Source: Manihot esculenta (lineage: Eukaryota; Streptophyta; Magnoliopsida; Malpighiales; Euphorbiaceae). Taken from it: a stretch of 64,000 nucleotides of DNA. The stretch covers positions 8,041,873-8,105,872 of the forward strand of contig NC_035171.2 in assembly GCF_001659605.2 (NCBI RefSeq), given 5' to 3'. Positions 41,931 through 54,065 of the stretch are shown here, in pieces (position 1 is the stretch's first letter; every line of letters begins with the position of its first letter). Below the pieces are notes generated by a model that was given only the letters and a program-made list of their open reading frames with translations, had not been told where the DNA came from and did no database searches. The position numbers were made by a program, and so were the translations under genes.

Positions 41931-44398
41931 ATGACCAGGTCTGGCCGTAAAGACACTCTTCTTTACGATCCGGAGATAGAACGCACAGCCAAGAGCTTAA
42001 GGAAGCAAGCAAATTTGAGGAACCAAGCCTCAAGACCATCTTCATCAACAACTCCATCTTACAGACCAGCTACTGCCCCTGCTACAGAAAATTCTGCACC
42101 AGCAGAAACCTCCACCACCGCACCTGCTACTGCAGAATTTGAACCAGAAGCTAAATTTCTGGTTATGGCAGAAAATCCAGCAATGGCGGACCCACCTGCT
42201 GCACATGTAGAAGCTGAAATACGAGCTGGAAACGTGCCCATCCAAGCACCACAGCCATGGGAGAGAACTCTCGGAGAACTAGCTGAACCAGCAAGAGACC
42301 TAGCACCCTTATGCATTGTATATCCCCCACTGACAGCACCTTTTGAATTAAAGATAGGTCTAATCCATCTCCTTCCCAAATTCAGAGGCCTAGAAAATGA
42401 AGATCCTCACAAGCATTTGAAAGCATTCCACGTTGTGTGCTCAACCATGAGACCCCAAGGTATTCCAGAAGAGGATCTCAAACTTAGAGCCTTCCTTTTT
42501 CCCTTGACGACTATGCCAAGGAATGGCTATTCTACTTGCCACTCGGATCCATCACATCATGGACTGATATGGTAAGAGCATTCTTGAGAAAATTCTTCCC
42601 AACCTCAAAAGCCATAGGCATCCGTCGAGAAATAAGTGGCATAAGGCAAAAACACTCTGAAGGCTTGTATGAGTACTGGGAGAGGTTCAAAAAGCTATGC
42701 ACAAGCTGCCCTCAACATGATATTTCTGACCAATCTCTCATTGAGTACTTCTATGGAGGTTTGCTACCCTCAGAGAGAAAATTTATTGATGCAGCCTGTG
42801 GAGGATCGATTGAAAGAAAATCACCTCGAGAGATGAGAGACTTAATTTCCACAATGGCTGCAGCTTCTCAGCAATTTGGAGATCAAGAGCAGCCACCAAG
42901 AAGGGTAAATGAGGTGAGTACATCCATTTTAGCATCCCAAATTTCTGAACTCACCAATGTTGTCCGTAGCCTTGTTGTGGGTCAAACCCAACAAGTCCAG
43001 CAGATTCAGCAGCCCAAGACATGTGGAATATGTGCCAACAACCACCCAACTGATCTATGTCCTTCCCTTCAAGAGGAGGACTAGCAAGTCAATGCTGTTG
43101 GAGGCTTCTATGGGCAAAGAAGGTATGATCCCTATGCAAATACTTATAATCCAGGTTGGAGGGACCATCCAAATTTCAGTTATGCAAGGGGAAATCAATA
43201 CCCAAGCTACCAGCAAAGGAATCAAGCTCAAGCTGCACCTCAGAACTCCAATGCACCTCTTGAAGAGATTGTGAAGAATTTAGCAAATACCGTGCAAAAT
43301 CTTGAGAAACAAGTGAGCCAAATGGCCACTTCAATGAACAAATATGAGTCTCAAGGGAAGCTACCCTCCCAAACTGAGATAAATCCAAGGCAAAATGCTA
43401 GTGCCATCACATTGAGGAGTGGAAAAGAGCTACAAGACAGCAAGGCTGAAAAATCACAAAAACAGGCCATGGAAGAAATTCTGCCAGAAAGTGATCAGGG
43501 CAGTCGATTTGCCCAAATCACTGACCCGATCGCTAGGCAGACTGAGCTGCCCAGCAGTGATTTGCCCAAATCACCAGGCAATCTGCCCAAATCAACAGAT
43601 CAGGCAGAATCCAGTCAAGGGCAGAAACAGCAACCAGCAGAGAAATTCAAGGTACCTTACCCTTTTCCCAAAAGATTTGGAAGATCTCAAAAAGAAAAAG
43701 AGGAAAAAGAAAAAGAGGAAAAAGAAATACTTGAGACACTTCGCAAGGTAGAAATCAACATACCCCTACTTGATGCTATCAAACAAATACCTAGGTATGC
43801 CAAATTTCTTAAAGAACTATGCACCAACCGAAAGAAACTTGTTGAACGTGAAAAGGTAAGTGTGGGGGAGTGTGTCTCAGCTGTCATTCAAAGGAAGCTT
43901 CCAACCAAATGTAAGGATAGAAGAATGTTTGCCATTTCATGCAAAATAAGCAACATAGGGATAAAGAAGGCCATGTGCGACCTTGGGGCATCAATCAATG
44001 TTATGCCACTTTCCATCTTTAACTTGTTGAATGCAGGTACACTCAAGGGCACCAGCATAGTAATCCAATTGGCCGACCGATCGGTTGTTTACCCCAAGGG
44101 AGTCCTAGAAGATGTGTTGGTACAAGTTGACCAAATAGTCTTCCCAGCAGATTTTTATGTGATTGATATAGAGGAGGATAAGGGCAACATCACCTCTGAC
44201 ATCTTACTTGGGAGACCATTCTTGAGCACAGCCAGAACAAAAATTGATGTGCATGATGGCACATTGACCATGGAGTTTGAAGGGGAAGTTATCAAGTTTA
44301 ATGTTTATGATGCCATGAAATTTTCCAATGATGTTTCTCCTGTTTATGGCCTTGATGTTATTGATGATTTAAGTCAAGAAATTTTTGGTTTTGATTAA
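41931..44398 (+). pseudogene. Element C gag-protease polyprotein, one frameshift and one stop
   Basis: Starts MTRSGRKDTLLYDPEIERT. The gag core has 'FRGLENEDPHKHLKAFHVVC'. Near 42492 one base appears to be missing, so the frame changes and continues 'LGSITSWTDMVRAFLRKFFP', 'GLYEYWERFKKLCTSCPQHD' and a CCHC-type knuckle ('CGICANNHPTDLC'). A TAG at 43082-43084 interrupts; the same frame resumes 'QVNAVGGFYGQRRYDPYANT'. A region with repeated 'DLPKS'-type peptides and an aspartic protease follow, with the lineage-typical active site 'CDLGASINVMPLSIF' and 'ILLGRPFLSTARTKIDVHDG', to the stop at 44396-44398. Two lesions, otherwise well preserved. Confidence 0.88.
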
Positions 44399-44636
44399 GA
44401 AAACTTACTTTATGAAGGTCTTTGCAGGAGAGAAGACGTGGACAGCAACACCAATACAGACCAGATGGAGTACTGTTCACAGCTGGTGGCGGGTGATTTG
44501 CGCAAATCACCAAACGATCTGCCCAAATCACTGGAGCAGACAGACTTGACAGAAAGTGATTTGCACAAATCAACACCAAATCTGCCCCAATCAGCAAGCT
44601 GAGTCCCATACAGCAGATACACCAGATCTGAAACCA

Positions 44637-44810
44637 TTGCCCAGCCACCTCAAATATGCATACTTGGAGGCTGGAAATACACTTCCAGTAATTATTTTCA
44701 ACCAGCTCAGCCAATAAGAAGAAGAAAATCTCCTTGATGTGTTAAAGAAGCACAAAAAAGCAATTGGGTGGACCTTGGAGGACATAAAAGGCACTTCAAG
44801 ACCATTCGGT
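44637..44810 (+). pseudogene. Element C: reverse transcriptase N-terminal remnant
   Basis: In one frame: 'LPSHLKYAYLEAGNTLPVII', a TAA, then 'LDVLKKHKKAIGWTLEDIKG'. These are the conserved opening segments of RT in this Ty3/gypsy lineage. After 'GTS' at about 44810 the sequence jumps to C-terminal/non-coding material, so the whole RT core, RNase H and integrase (several kb) were deleted in one step. Confidence 0.8.
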
Positions 44811-45104
44811 GGAGGCTCATCTCACCAGAATCAAAGACAGGATGCAGCACATGGAGCACCTACTGCACCTGCTGGTGAACCATTTTCTGCCCCAATACCA
44901 CGACAGACAGTGATTGGACCAGTGATTTACCAGTGATTTGCCCAAATCACTGGCCAAATCACCCACAGGCCAGGAAGTCCTTTTTCCTTTTCCTCTTAAT
45001 TTTTTTATATATGCTTACACATTGAGGACAATGTTTGTCATAGGTGTGGGGGTATTGTTAGGTTATTTTTGCATTGATTTGCGTTGATTCCATCATCTTT
45101 TGAT

Positions 45105-45164
45105 TTCTATTTGTTTCTTTTTGTTTCTTTTTGTTTCTTTTTGTTTCTTTTTGTTTCTTTTTGC
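45105..45164 (+). repeat. 10-bp minisatellite (tttgtttctt)n
   Basis: About five tandem copies of 'gtttcttttt' in the 3' internal region of element C. Confidence 0.9.
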
Positions 45165-45516
45165 ATTGTTCTTACCCCTTTTTGCACACACCAGAATTTT
45201 TTTCACTTTCTGCACACACACACAGAATTTTGTCTTAGCTTTTGCTCTACTCAACATAGATAACAAGGTTAAAAGAGTTTCCTTATCTCATGACCCCATT
45301 GATTTGCCACCCCTTTAAGCCTAAATTGAATCATTCACAGTATGTTACCTTCACTTAGGGAGTTTTTCTCTTGAATTGAATCCTTAAATTTGCTATGGTC
45401 AAGGGAAATAAAAATACAAATACATGCAAACAAAAAGTTAGTGTAACCCCCTATGAGCTGATTTGCCCAAACTATCATGAAAAACCAGCACAAAGCACAA
45501 ATCATAAACTTGTTCC

Positions 45517-45765
45517 AATGGTCTAAGACTATGAACTGAGCCTAATAGCCACTTGGAGAAGTGACTGACTGAGTAACCGGGGGTGTATCACCCATGTACA
45601 CAATCGCATAAAAAGATTAGTGACTTTTCAAGCAAAAAAAAGTTTCGATGGTCTAGACTATGAACAGAGCTAGTAGCCACTTGAACAAGTGACTAACTGA
45701 GTAACCGGGGGTGTATCACCCATGTACACAATCGCGTAAAAAGGTTAGTGACTTTTTCAGGCAAG
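45517..45765 (+). repeat. Two tandem copies of a ~128-bp block in element C
   Basis: 'gtctaagactatgaactgag' ... 'gtgactttt' is repeated as 'gtctagactatgaacagagc' ... 'gtgactttt'. Each copy contains the block 'gtaaccgggggtgtatcacc' followed by 'catgtacacaatcgc'. The copies are about 90% alike by eye. Confidence 0.85.
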
Positions 45766-46089
45766 GATAAGAATAAGTGCTGTTGAAAATAAAAATAAAA
45801 ATAAAATAAAAATAAAAAGAAAGAGAGAAGAAAAGGGGCAAGTCACTCCTAGGGGTTGCATTAAACCTAACATAAAGGAATAAGCATGATTGAGTCAAAA
45901 ACCTTTCTCTTGACCATGGTAGGTGAAAGGAAACAAGGGAAAGGAGAGAATGACCTTAGTGCATGTACTCTATACTGTAATAATTCAGCTTAGGAGTCTA
46001 GGGGGGCTGATTAAGTGGTATTTAGGCTCAAAAGAAAAGCGAGGCTTGATTGGCTAAGTTATTTGTTGCTTGAGGACAAGCAAAAGGCT

Positions 46090-46104
46090 AGGTGTGGGGG
46101 TATT
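46090..46104 (+). other. Element C polypurine tract
   Basis: 'aggtgtgggggtatt' immediately before the 3' LTR. The identical 15-mer occurs about 1 kb upstream at 45042-45056. Confidence 0.8.
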
Positions 46105-47517
46105 TGATCAAGCATAATTTAGCCACATTTTTATTATCTTTATTATTGTTTATTTACACATTATTTAGCTTAATTTATGGTTTTTAACTTGTTTTTACAG
46201 AAAAGGAAGAAATTGGAAAAATGGAGAAAAAGTGCAGAAAATGACAGGAAAGTGATTGGGTCAGTGATTTGCCCAAATCACTCGCAGAGACAGAAAACTG
46301 AAACTGGACAGACTTGCAGAAAGCGATCGGGGCAGATAGACCAAGTGATTTGCCCAAATCACCGCCCCAATCACGCTGACAGCAGAAATTTACAGCAGAG
46401 GCGGGAAAAGAGCAGAAAATCCAAATTCAAAGAAAAGAAGTCCAAGTCCACTTCAAACACCACAAGATCAGTCCCAAGAGCCACGCCCTTCACTTAGAGA
46501 GTTCCATTCTCAATCAAATACAAAATCCAAAGAGGAATCAAAGACTACAAAGAAGACCAAATCAAATTGAGATTCCAAAACCCTAATCAAATTGGAATTG
46601 GGATTCTCCAGCTATATAAGGGCAACATCCAAACCGGCATCTTCTAATCAGCTACTCAGCATCTTCTCCCCTCGCCAGAAACTCTGCAGTCTCTTTCCTT
46701 TTCCTTTCTTTTCATCTTTTTGTGTATTTAGTCCACTATGAGTGGCTAAATTCCTTCTTTTCTAGTTGAACTTGAGGAAATTCAGTTTTGTGATGAATTG
46801 GGAGATTTAAAACTCCATTGTTAAACTCTTATTTACTTTCAATATTTATACAATTTGAGCTTTCCATAATTATTACTTTGCTTTTAGAATCAATAAGGGC
46901 CCATTGCTTTTAAATTGCTTAAGTAATATTGTTTGAATGATTTAGGTCCGTAATTGCTTAGGTTATTCAAATACACATTTAATCAAATTGCATAGTCTAA
47001 ACTTGACCACGCGGTTGGTAAGGATATAATTAGGTTTCTCTAAGTCTTAATGCAGTCAACAGTTGTTCGATGCTACAATGCCCCAAGGACGTTCCTTGGC
47101 AACTTGTAGATTAGTGTTTGATTAGCGAACGTTTCCTAATCAAACTAGAACTAAGGAGGAATTTGGTTGTGAGAAGCGTCTTCCATAACCAAAACCAATT
47201 TATTGAAATAAAATAGGAGTCCTAAATAATCAATGATCAATTCTGAACAAACTAAATAGACTCATACTTCAGCTAGAATTCTTTTTCCCATTGAAATTCT
47301 CATCTCTTTAAATTATTGCTTTCTTTTGCTATTTATTTTAATACATCATCATCAAAACAAAACCCCCCTCTTTTATTTACTTGCTATTTGCCTAGTCATT
47401 ATTAGGAAAATCTTTGGTGTCAATTCCCTGTGGTTCGACCCTATTGCCACTATCTACAAATTTATTTTGTTGGTTGATAATAGGTTTATTTTTTACGGTT
47501 TCGACAACCGCCTATCC
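46105..47517 (+). repeat. Element C 3' LTR (1,413 bp)
   Basis: Starts TGATCAAGC and ends CCTATCC, where the 5' copy has CCTATCA; the last base has probably mutated. It holds the TATA box (CTATATAAGG near 46612-46621) that the 5' LTR lost, and the intact element D target site at 46989-46993. It differs from the 5' LTR at many positions, so element C is clearly older than element D. Confidence 0.9.
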
Positions 47518-47522
47518 ATATG
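47518..47522 (+). other. Target site duplication of element C (right)
   Basis: ATATG, matching 33627-33631. Confidence 0.8.
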
Positions 47523-49195
47523 TTACATACTGTAGTAACATGATTATTGATCAGAGGAGTTTGAAACACATATTTCATTTTGTACCACTCAGGGCAGGAT
47601 CAACCAAAGAATATATAATGAAGTGTGTGTATGCAGAGAAGTTATACAATGATAGAGATATAGGGAAAAAAATATAATCTTTAATCATCCTAATCCATTT
47701 CTAAGCATGAAATTATTTACCTGATTGAAATTTTCTAAGATTTCCTTCACATTAGTTACTTCCTTATTTTGATAGGAGTAGGACTAGAAAATACCAATTC
47801 CTCAATTTCAAATTTTTACTACTTCTATGTCTTAGGTCCACTATTTCACTAATACACTAACATCATACATACTTTTTATAATGTTTAATAACCATAAGTT
47901 TTACTCCACAAATCCTATTTTATTGTTGCAATTGATTTAGGATTCATTGCTTAGTGTCACATAAGAAAGATAAAAGCTTCAATCCATCTCCCTTCAATGC
48001 TTTGTTGATGCCATTAAGATTGCTGAACTGATTTGACTAATCACCAACGTCCTGAGATGACAGATTTTCTTTTATATGTAAATGCACATCTTGAAACTCA
48101 CCCTACATTACCAGACAAAGCAAAATTTATCATTTAAATGATGTTAGAGTAAAAAACAAAAGTATACGAAGTAGAAATTTTATATCAAATTGCTAGCACA
48201 ATATGAATATTTAATGAATGTCTACCTATGAAATAATGAAAAAGAATGCGAAGAATCATATTGAAATGCTTATCATTTAGGAATTCCTAGTGGTCTCTCA
48301 CATGTACAATGCCTTACTATGCCAATTCCATCCACATATAATAAAAGTTAAAGTTATGTTTACCAAACAGTAAAGAAAACTTCGAGAAAAATGATTCAAA
48401 AAAAATCATACGCTACAAGACCGAAACGTGAATATATTGGTAATCAAACTATCAAATTCATTGCTAATTTGTAAGTGAAAAATTGGATTGATTTTACTAA
48501 TAGATTCATAATCCGTTTATAAAATCTGCAATAAAATCTCAGATTTTGAAATGTTTCACTCTCTCTAAAAAAATGTGAAGCTCACTAAAAATTAGTATGA
48601 AGTCATATATTTATAGTTATTCCTTATATTATAGAACATTGAATAAAACCTCATGTAAATTGAGTGGGCCAATTAAATTGAGGTGGGTATCTTAGGATTG
48701 TTGGGCCTTCGATGATTACATTAGAATATGTAATATGAGATTCTTGTGATAATCCTCCATTTGATTCCAAACTTTCATTAGGAAATTGAACCTTACCATG
48801 GGATCAGCTAAGAGTGGAAATTTGATTAGTCAAACTAATTTTTTAAAAGAATTAAAACACTAAAATAAGTAATATTAACAATATTATTGAAGATTTGAAA
48901 TTATAATATTTTGAGAGAGATAAAAGACATGGAGAGATGACCAGAAATGATAGTGAGAGAGGAAGAGATAGAAGGAAATTGAAAAAAAAAAAAGAAGAAC
49001 CATATAGGTTATTATATACGTCAATAATCAGTCAATAATCATTCTCACATACCACAATTTTATGGTCAAAGAAAATAAATTTGTAAATACTTGATAAAAT
49101 TCTAAGTCTACTGCTATGATTTTGTTTTTTTCTTTTGCATTCTTAACTTTTATTTTTTCTATGACTTTTCATCTGAAATTATATTAATTTAATTT
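47523..49195. other. Host DNA right of element C, no gene recognised
   Basis: Continues the host sequence interrupted at 33631. A frame reading 'MIIDQRSLKHIFHFVPLRAG' to a stop at 47677 has no recognisable domain. Bases 48030-48095 repeat 466-530. Otherwise AT-rich with no supported gene. Confidence 0.5.
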
Positions 49196-52045
49196 TCAGG
49201 TAATTTTTTTTCCTCTTAAAAAGTCCCTTCATTAAATAAACTATTTTTTCTTTTAAAAAAAATATTTTTAGATTTTTTTTAATTGATTTTTTTTAAAAAA
49301 AATATTGTAAAGAATCTTTAAAGAGATATTAAGTTTCCATTAATAAATTTAAATTTTAAAAAATTAATTTTATTTTATTTTTAAATTTTAAAAATAAAAT
49401 TAAGCATAGAAAAAAAGTTTGAAAATAAAAATTCTTTTACTTTTGTTTTTTAATTTTATATATTCTAATTCTAGAAGTACTAATAAATTAAAAAATAATA
49501 AGTTTACGATTTTTACAACTGTGAGATGAGAAATTTATAAAATGCTTTAATCTCACTAATAATTAGTATTTTTTTATATATTCATATATTTTAAGGTTAT
49601 TCCATGTCTTATGGAATATAATTAATCTCGTTTAGATTAAGATTAGAGATGGACTGAATTTTTTGCATATGCAATTGGGTGGGCCACTTAAATTGAAATT
49701 GATTATGAAGTTTGGCTACTGAATAGTAAATGGTAATTAGGAATTTTTGAATAAATATGGGACCGCATTTGATGTCTCAAACTTATTTTCTATACTAATA
49801 ATATTTTAGATTCATTCATAAAGTAATTTATTATTTAATTATTTTTTAAAACGGAAATATTAAATTTTAATATGGAAATATTTTTAAATATATTTCATTA
49901 ATATATTTGTTGTATTTTTTTTAAAAAAAAGTAAATAATAATACAAAACAATCATAATTAAAGTTTGGTCAATTAGGAAATTGTGAATGAATAGTAGACC
50001 ACATTTGATACTGAAATTAATAAATTATTGAGATTTTTATCCAAACAGAAATTTTTAATAATTTCAGTCAATACGTTTGGATGGACTAAAATTTTTGAAA
50101 TTTTTATAATATTATTATTTTAATTAAAAATTTTGAAAAAATATAATAAACTACTTATCTACCATTGATATAATTGACATCAAGTCAATACAATAGTGGC
50201 TCACCAAAATATCATCAAAATATTTCCTTCTAAACGTCCTTAGAAATTAAAATAAACTTAAGTGGAGAAAATCATTTATATATATATATATTTGAATTAT
50301 TTAAATTATAAATACTTATTATTTTATTGCTCTTGTTAAGCAAAACTTAAATATCCTAGTCAATAAATTTAAATAGAATAAAATTCTTAAAATTTAATAA
50401 TATATAGTTGTCTTGATTGAGCGGAATATATATCACACCACTAAATAGAAATTCATAATAAAATAATGTAATCTACCAAAATATTGGAGAATGAGATAAA
50501 AGATGTGCAGTTATTACAACCTAAAATTGTTTTAAATTATTTCAATGATAAATAATAATAACATATATTAAGTAGTTTAAAGCACTTTGAAATTAAAATA
50601 ATAACATTAATTTTAATTTCTAGGCAAACTTGAACTCATTTTAATTTTTGGTAACCTTTTAAATATATATCTTAATTTTTTTTAATTATGTCAAATTTGA
50701 GTCTTGGAAATCAAGTGAAATGTTTTTAACTTGAACAGATTAAGCATTCTAAACTATCTCAAATTAACTGACATTTCGAATTTTTAAATTTGCATGTGTA
50801 TGTGTTTCAATATGCTTTCTACAATAATAATAATATTTTAGATTTATTCATAAAGTAAATTATTATTTAATTATTTTTTTAAATGAAAATGTTAAATTTT
50901 AATATGAAAATATTTTTAAATATATTTTATTAATATATTTATTGCATTTTTTTTTTAAAAAAAAAGTAAATATGAATGTCAAACAAATAGTGGTAGTGAA
51001 GTTTGATTACGGAATGGTAATTAAAAAATTTTGAATGCATAATAGATCATATTGGATATTGATTTAAAAAATTAATGAATTATTGGGATGGTTATCTTAA
51101 AAAGAAATTTTGATGATTCCAGTCAACACGTTTAGGTAAAATAAAATTTTTAAAATTTTGATAATATTATCAATTTAATTGAAAATTTTATAAAAATATA
51201 ATAAACCACTTATATATCATTGAATGTGGTGGTTAAACATTAATGATTCCTTGAAATTATTGTAAAGAAAGGCTTATGTATCATTGAATGTGGTGGTTAA
51301 ACATTAATGATTCTTTGAAATTATTGTAAAGAAAGACTTAAATACTCCGGTCAAAGTTTGGGTAGAATAGAATTTTCAAAGATTTTTATGATATATAACT
51401 GTCTTGATTTTTATGATATATAACTGTCTTGATGGAGAAAGAGGAATATCACACATTATTAAAAATATAATAAATTATTGTGTTTTAAAGTACAAAATAT
51501 TGAATAATAACATGATCTCAAGAGTAATATTTTAAATTTATTTATAAAGTAAATTATTATTTAATTATTTTCAAATTTTTATAAATAGAAATATTAAATT
51601 TTAATATGAAATATTTTTAAATATATTTTAGTAATATATTTATTGTATTTTTTTAAAAAAAGTAAAATATCAATGCAAAACAAATAGCAATCCTAATTAA
51701 AGTATATGGACTATCATATATACTCATCGTAAGTTATTACTAGCGGAAACAAAAATCAATTGATTGTATTTCATGTTTTTATTTTATTAGTAACAGAGTT
51801 GTTTTAAAAATGTGAGATTTTGAATTTGAATATTAGTTAAAGTTAATTATTAAAAAAATGAAATATAATAAAAAATATAAAATATAATTTGAAATTTTTT
51901 TAATTAATGTATTATATATTCTATTTAATCAAGATTCGTATGGTTGTATACGAGAGAGTTACTGAACAGTATTTAAAAGATTTGTTTAAAATTCAGTATA
52001 AATTCAGCCAAACTAAAATTTAAAAATTAAAATCTAAAAATAAAA
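49196..52045 (+). repeat. 2 kb repeat family, copy R0
   Basis: First unit of the right-hand array. Landmarks: 'ggttattccatgtcttatgg' (49593-49612), 'caattgggtgggccactt' (49672-49689), 'atatactcatcgtaagtta' (51718-51736). It is longer than its neighbours because of inner duplications, including an ~80-bp block repeated at 51210-51340 and a 26-bp block at 51386-51435. Confidence 0.7.
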
Positions 52046-52048
52046 ACC

Positions 52049-54060
52049 AAAGATCCCTTAAATGGATTTGTAACGTCATTTATCATGTTTTTTTCTCTCT
52101 TATTTGGGAAAAATAAATCCCTGAATAAACTATTTGTTTATAAATATATTTAAATTTTTTATTGATTTCAAAAAAAATTTAAATTTTAAAAATAAAAATT
52201 AATTAAATTTTACTTTGGCTTTTTCTATTTTATATATTCTAATTTTAAAAGTATTAATAAATGAAAATATATATTATAGTTATTCCATGTATTATGAAAC
52301 ATAATTAATCTCATTTAGATTAAGACTTGCATATAGAAATGGTCTAAATTTTCTCATATGAAATTGGGTGGGCCACTTAAATTAAAGTGATTATGAAGTT
52401 TGGTATGGTAATTAGGATTTTTTTAAATTTTGATAATATTATCAAAAAGTAAATTATTTTTTAAACGGAAATGTTAAATGAAAATATTTTTAAATATATT
52501 TCATTAATATATTTGTTGCTTTTTTTTAAAAAAGTAAATATGAATGCTAAACAAATAGTGGTAGTAATTAAAGTTTGGTTATAGAATGGTAATTAAAAAT
52601 TTTTGAATGCATACTAGATCATTTTAATATTGATTTAAAAAAGTAATAAATTATTAGGATAGTTATCTGAAAAAAAGAAATTTTGATGATTCCCGTCTAT
52701 AGTTTAGATAAAATAAAATTTTTGAAATTTTGATAATATTATTAATTTAATTGAAAATTTTATGAAAATACAATAAACCACTTATATACCTTCACCACTT
52801 ATATATCATCGAAGGTGATTATTAAAATAAAATTTTTAAAATTTTAATAATATTATCAATTTAATTAGAAATTTTGTGAAAATATAATAAATCACTTATA
52901 TACCTTCACCATTTATTATATATCATTGAAGGTGATTGTTAAATATTAATGATTCATTGAAATTATTGTACATGCAAGACTTAAATATCTCAGTCAATTC
53001 TGATTAATAAGTTTAGGTAGAATAAAATTCTCAAAAAATTTTATGATATATAATTGTCTTAATGAAAAATTTGAGGAAGAGAAATATCACACATCACTAA
53101 AAATATAATAAATCAAAATATAATTAATATAACAAATCAAAATATAATAAATCACTGTGTTTTGAAGTATAAAATATTGGCAATAAGAAATAATTTAAAT
53201 TTATTTATAAAGTAAATTATTATTTAATTATTTTTAAATTTTTATAAACGGAAATATTAAATTTTAATAGGAAATCTTCTTAAATATATTTATTGTATTT
53301 ATTTTTTAAAAAAAAGTAAAATATCAATGCAAAATAAATAGCAATCCTAATTAAAGTATATGGGACTATCATATATACTTATCGTAAATTATTAGTCACG
53401 AAAACATAAAAGTTATTTTTTTATCAATTGATTGTATATTCATGTCTTTATTTTATTAGTAAAAGAGTTCTTTTAAAAATGTAAAATTTTGAATTTGAAT
53501 ATTAATTAAAGTTAATTATTAAAAAATGAAATATAATAAAAAATATAAAATATGATTTGAATATTTTTTAATTAATGCACTTTATATTCCATTTAATCAA
53601 GATTCATATCGTTGCATATGAGATAGTTACCGGATCGTATTCAGAAGTTTAAAATCCAATATAAACTCAATCAAACTAAAATTTAAAAATAAAAATAAAT
53701 TAAACTAACTAGAAAATAAGTAAATCAAACTAGTCACGATTAAGTACTGATATTTTAAAAAATTTATTAATTAATTTTTTTTAATTTTAATTATTAAATA
53801 TTATAAAAAAATTTAAAATGCCGTTAATATGAAAAAATTAGTTAATATATTTTTTAAAAATTTAAGAAATCAATTAATAAATTTTTTAAAATTATAAGAA
53901 CTATTTAATAAAATGAAAAATTAACTAATAAATTTATTAAAATATCATTAACATTTTAATATATTTTTTAAAATTAAAAAATTAATTAATGAGTTGTATT
54001 ATAATTATCCTATTTATTAACGACACCTTATTAAAAATTAGATTGTGATTTGTGCACATT
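52049..54060 (+). repeat. 2 kb tandem repeat, copy R1
   Basis: Starts 'aaagatcccttaaatgg' (52049) and is followed directly by the next unit at 54066. It contains a local duplication of an ~110-bp block (52770-52945, 'cacttatataccttcacca'). Non-coding. Confidence 0.8.
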
Positions 54061-54065
54061 AAACC

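Larger units (their letters stand above)
44811..46089 (+). other. Element C 3' internal non-coding region
   Basis: Holds the end of the former polyprotein, repeats of 'gtgatttgcccaaatcac' (44923-44962) and a first polypurine-like 15-mer 'aggtgtgggggtatt' (45042-45056). It also has a T-rich minisatellite, a duplicated 128-bp block and a purine-rich stretch (45787-45835). No intact coding sequence. Confidence 0.75.
33632..47517 (+). mobile_element. Element C: Athila/Tat-like LTR retrotransposon with pol deleted, hosting element D
   Basis: Full structure of an LTR retrotransposon. It has a 5' LTR (33632-34160 plus 41354-41878, split by element D), an Asp-tRNA primer site (41884-41901), a broken gag-protease frame (41931-44398), a short RT N-terminal remnant (44637-44810), a long 3' non-coding region, a polypurine tract (46090-46104) and a 3' LTR (46105-47517). 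It is flanked by the 5-bp repeat ATATG. The RT core, RNase H and integrase are absent, so it could only move with proteins from another element. Without element D it would be about 6.7 kb. Confidence 0.88.

Noticed and set aside
45100..45318. 72-codon frame rich in Phe/Leu
   Set aside because: Produced by the (gtttcttttt)n minisatellite in the non-coding part of element C.
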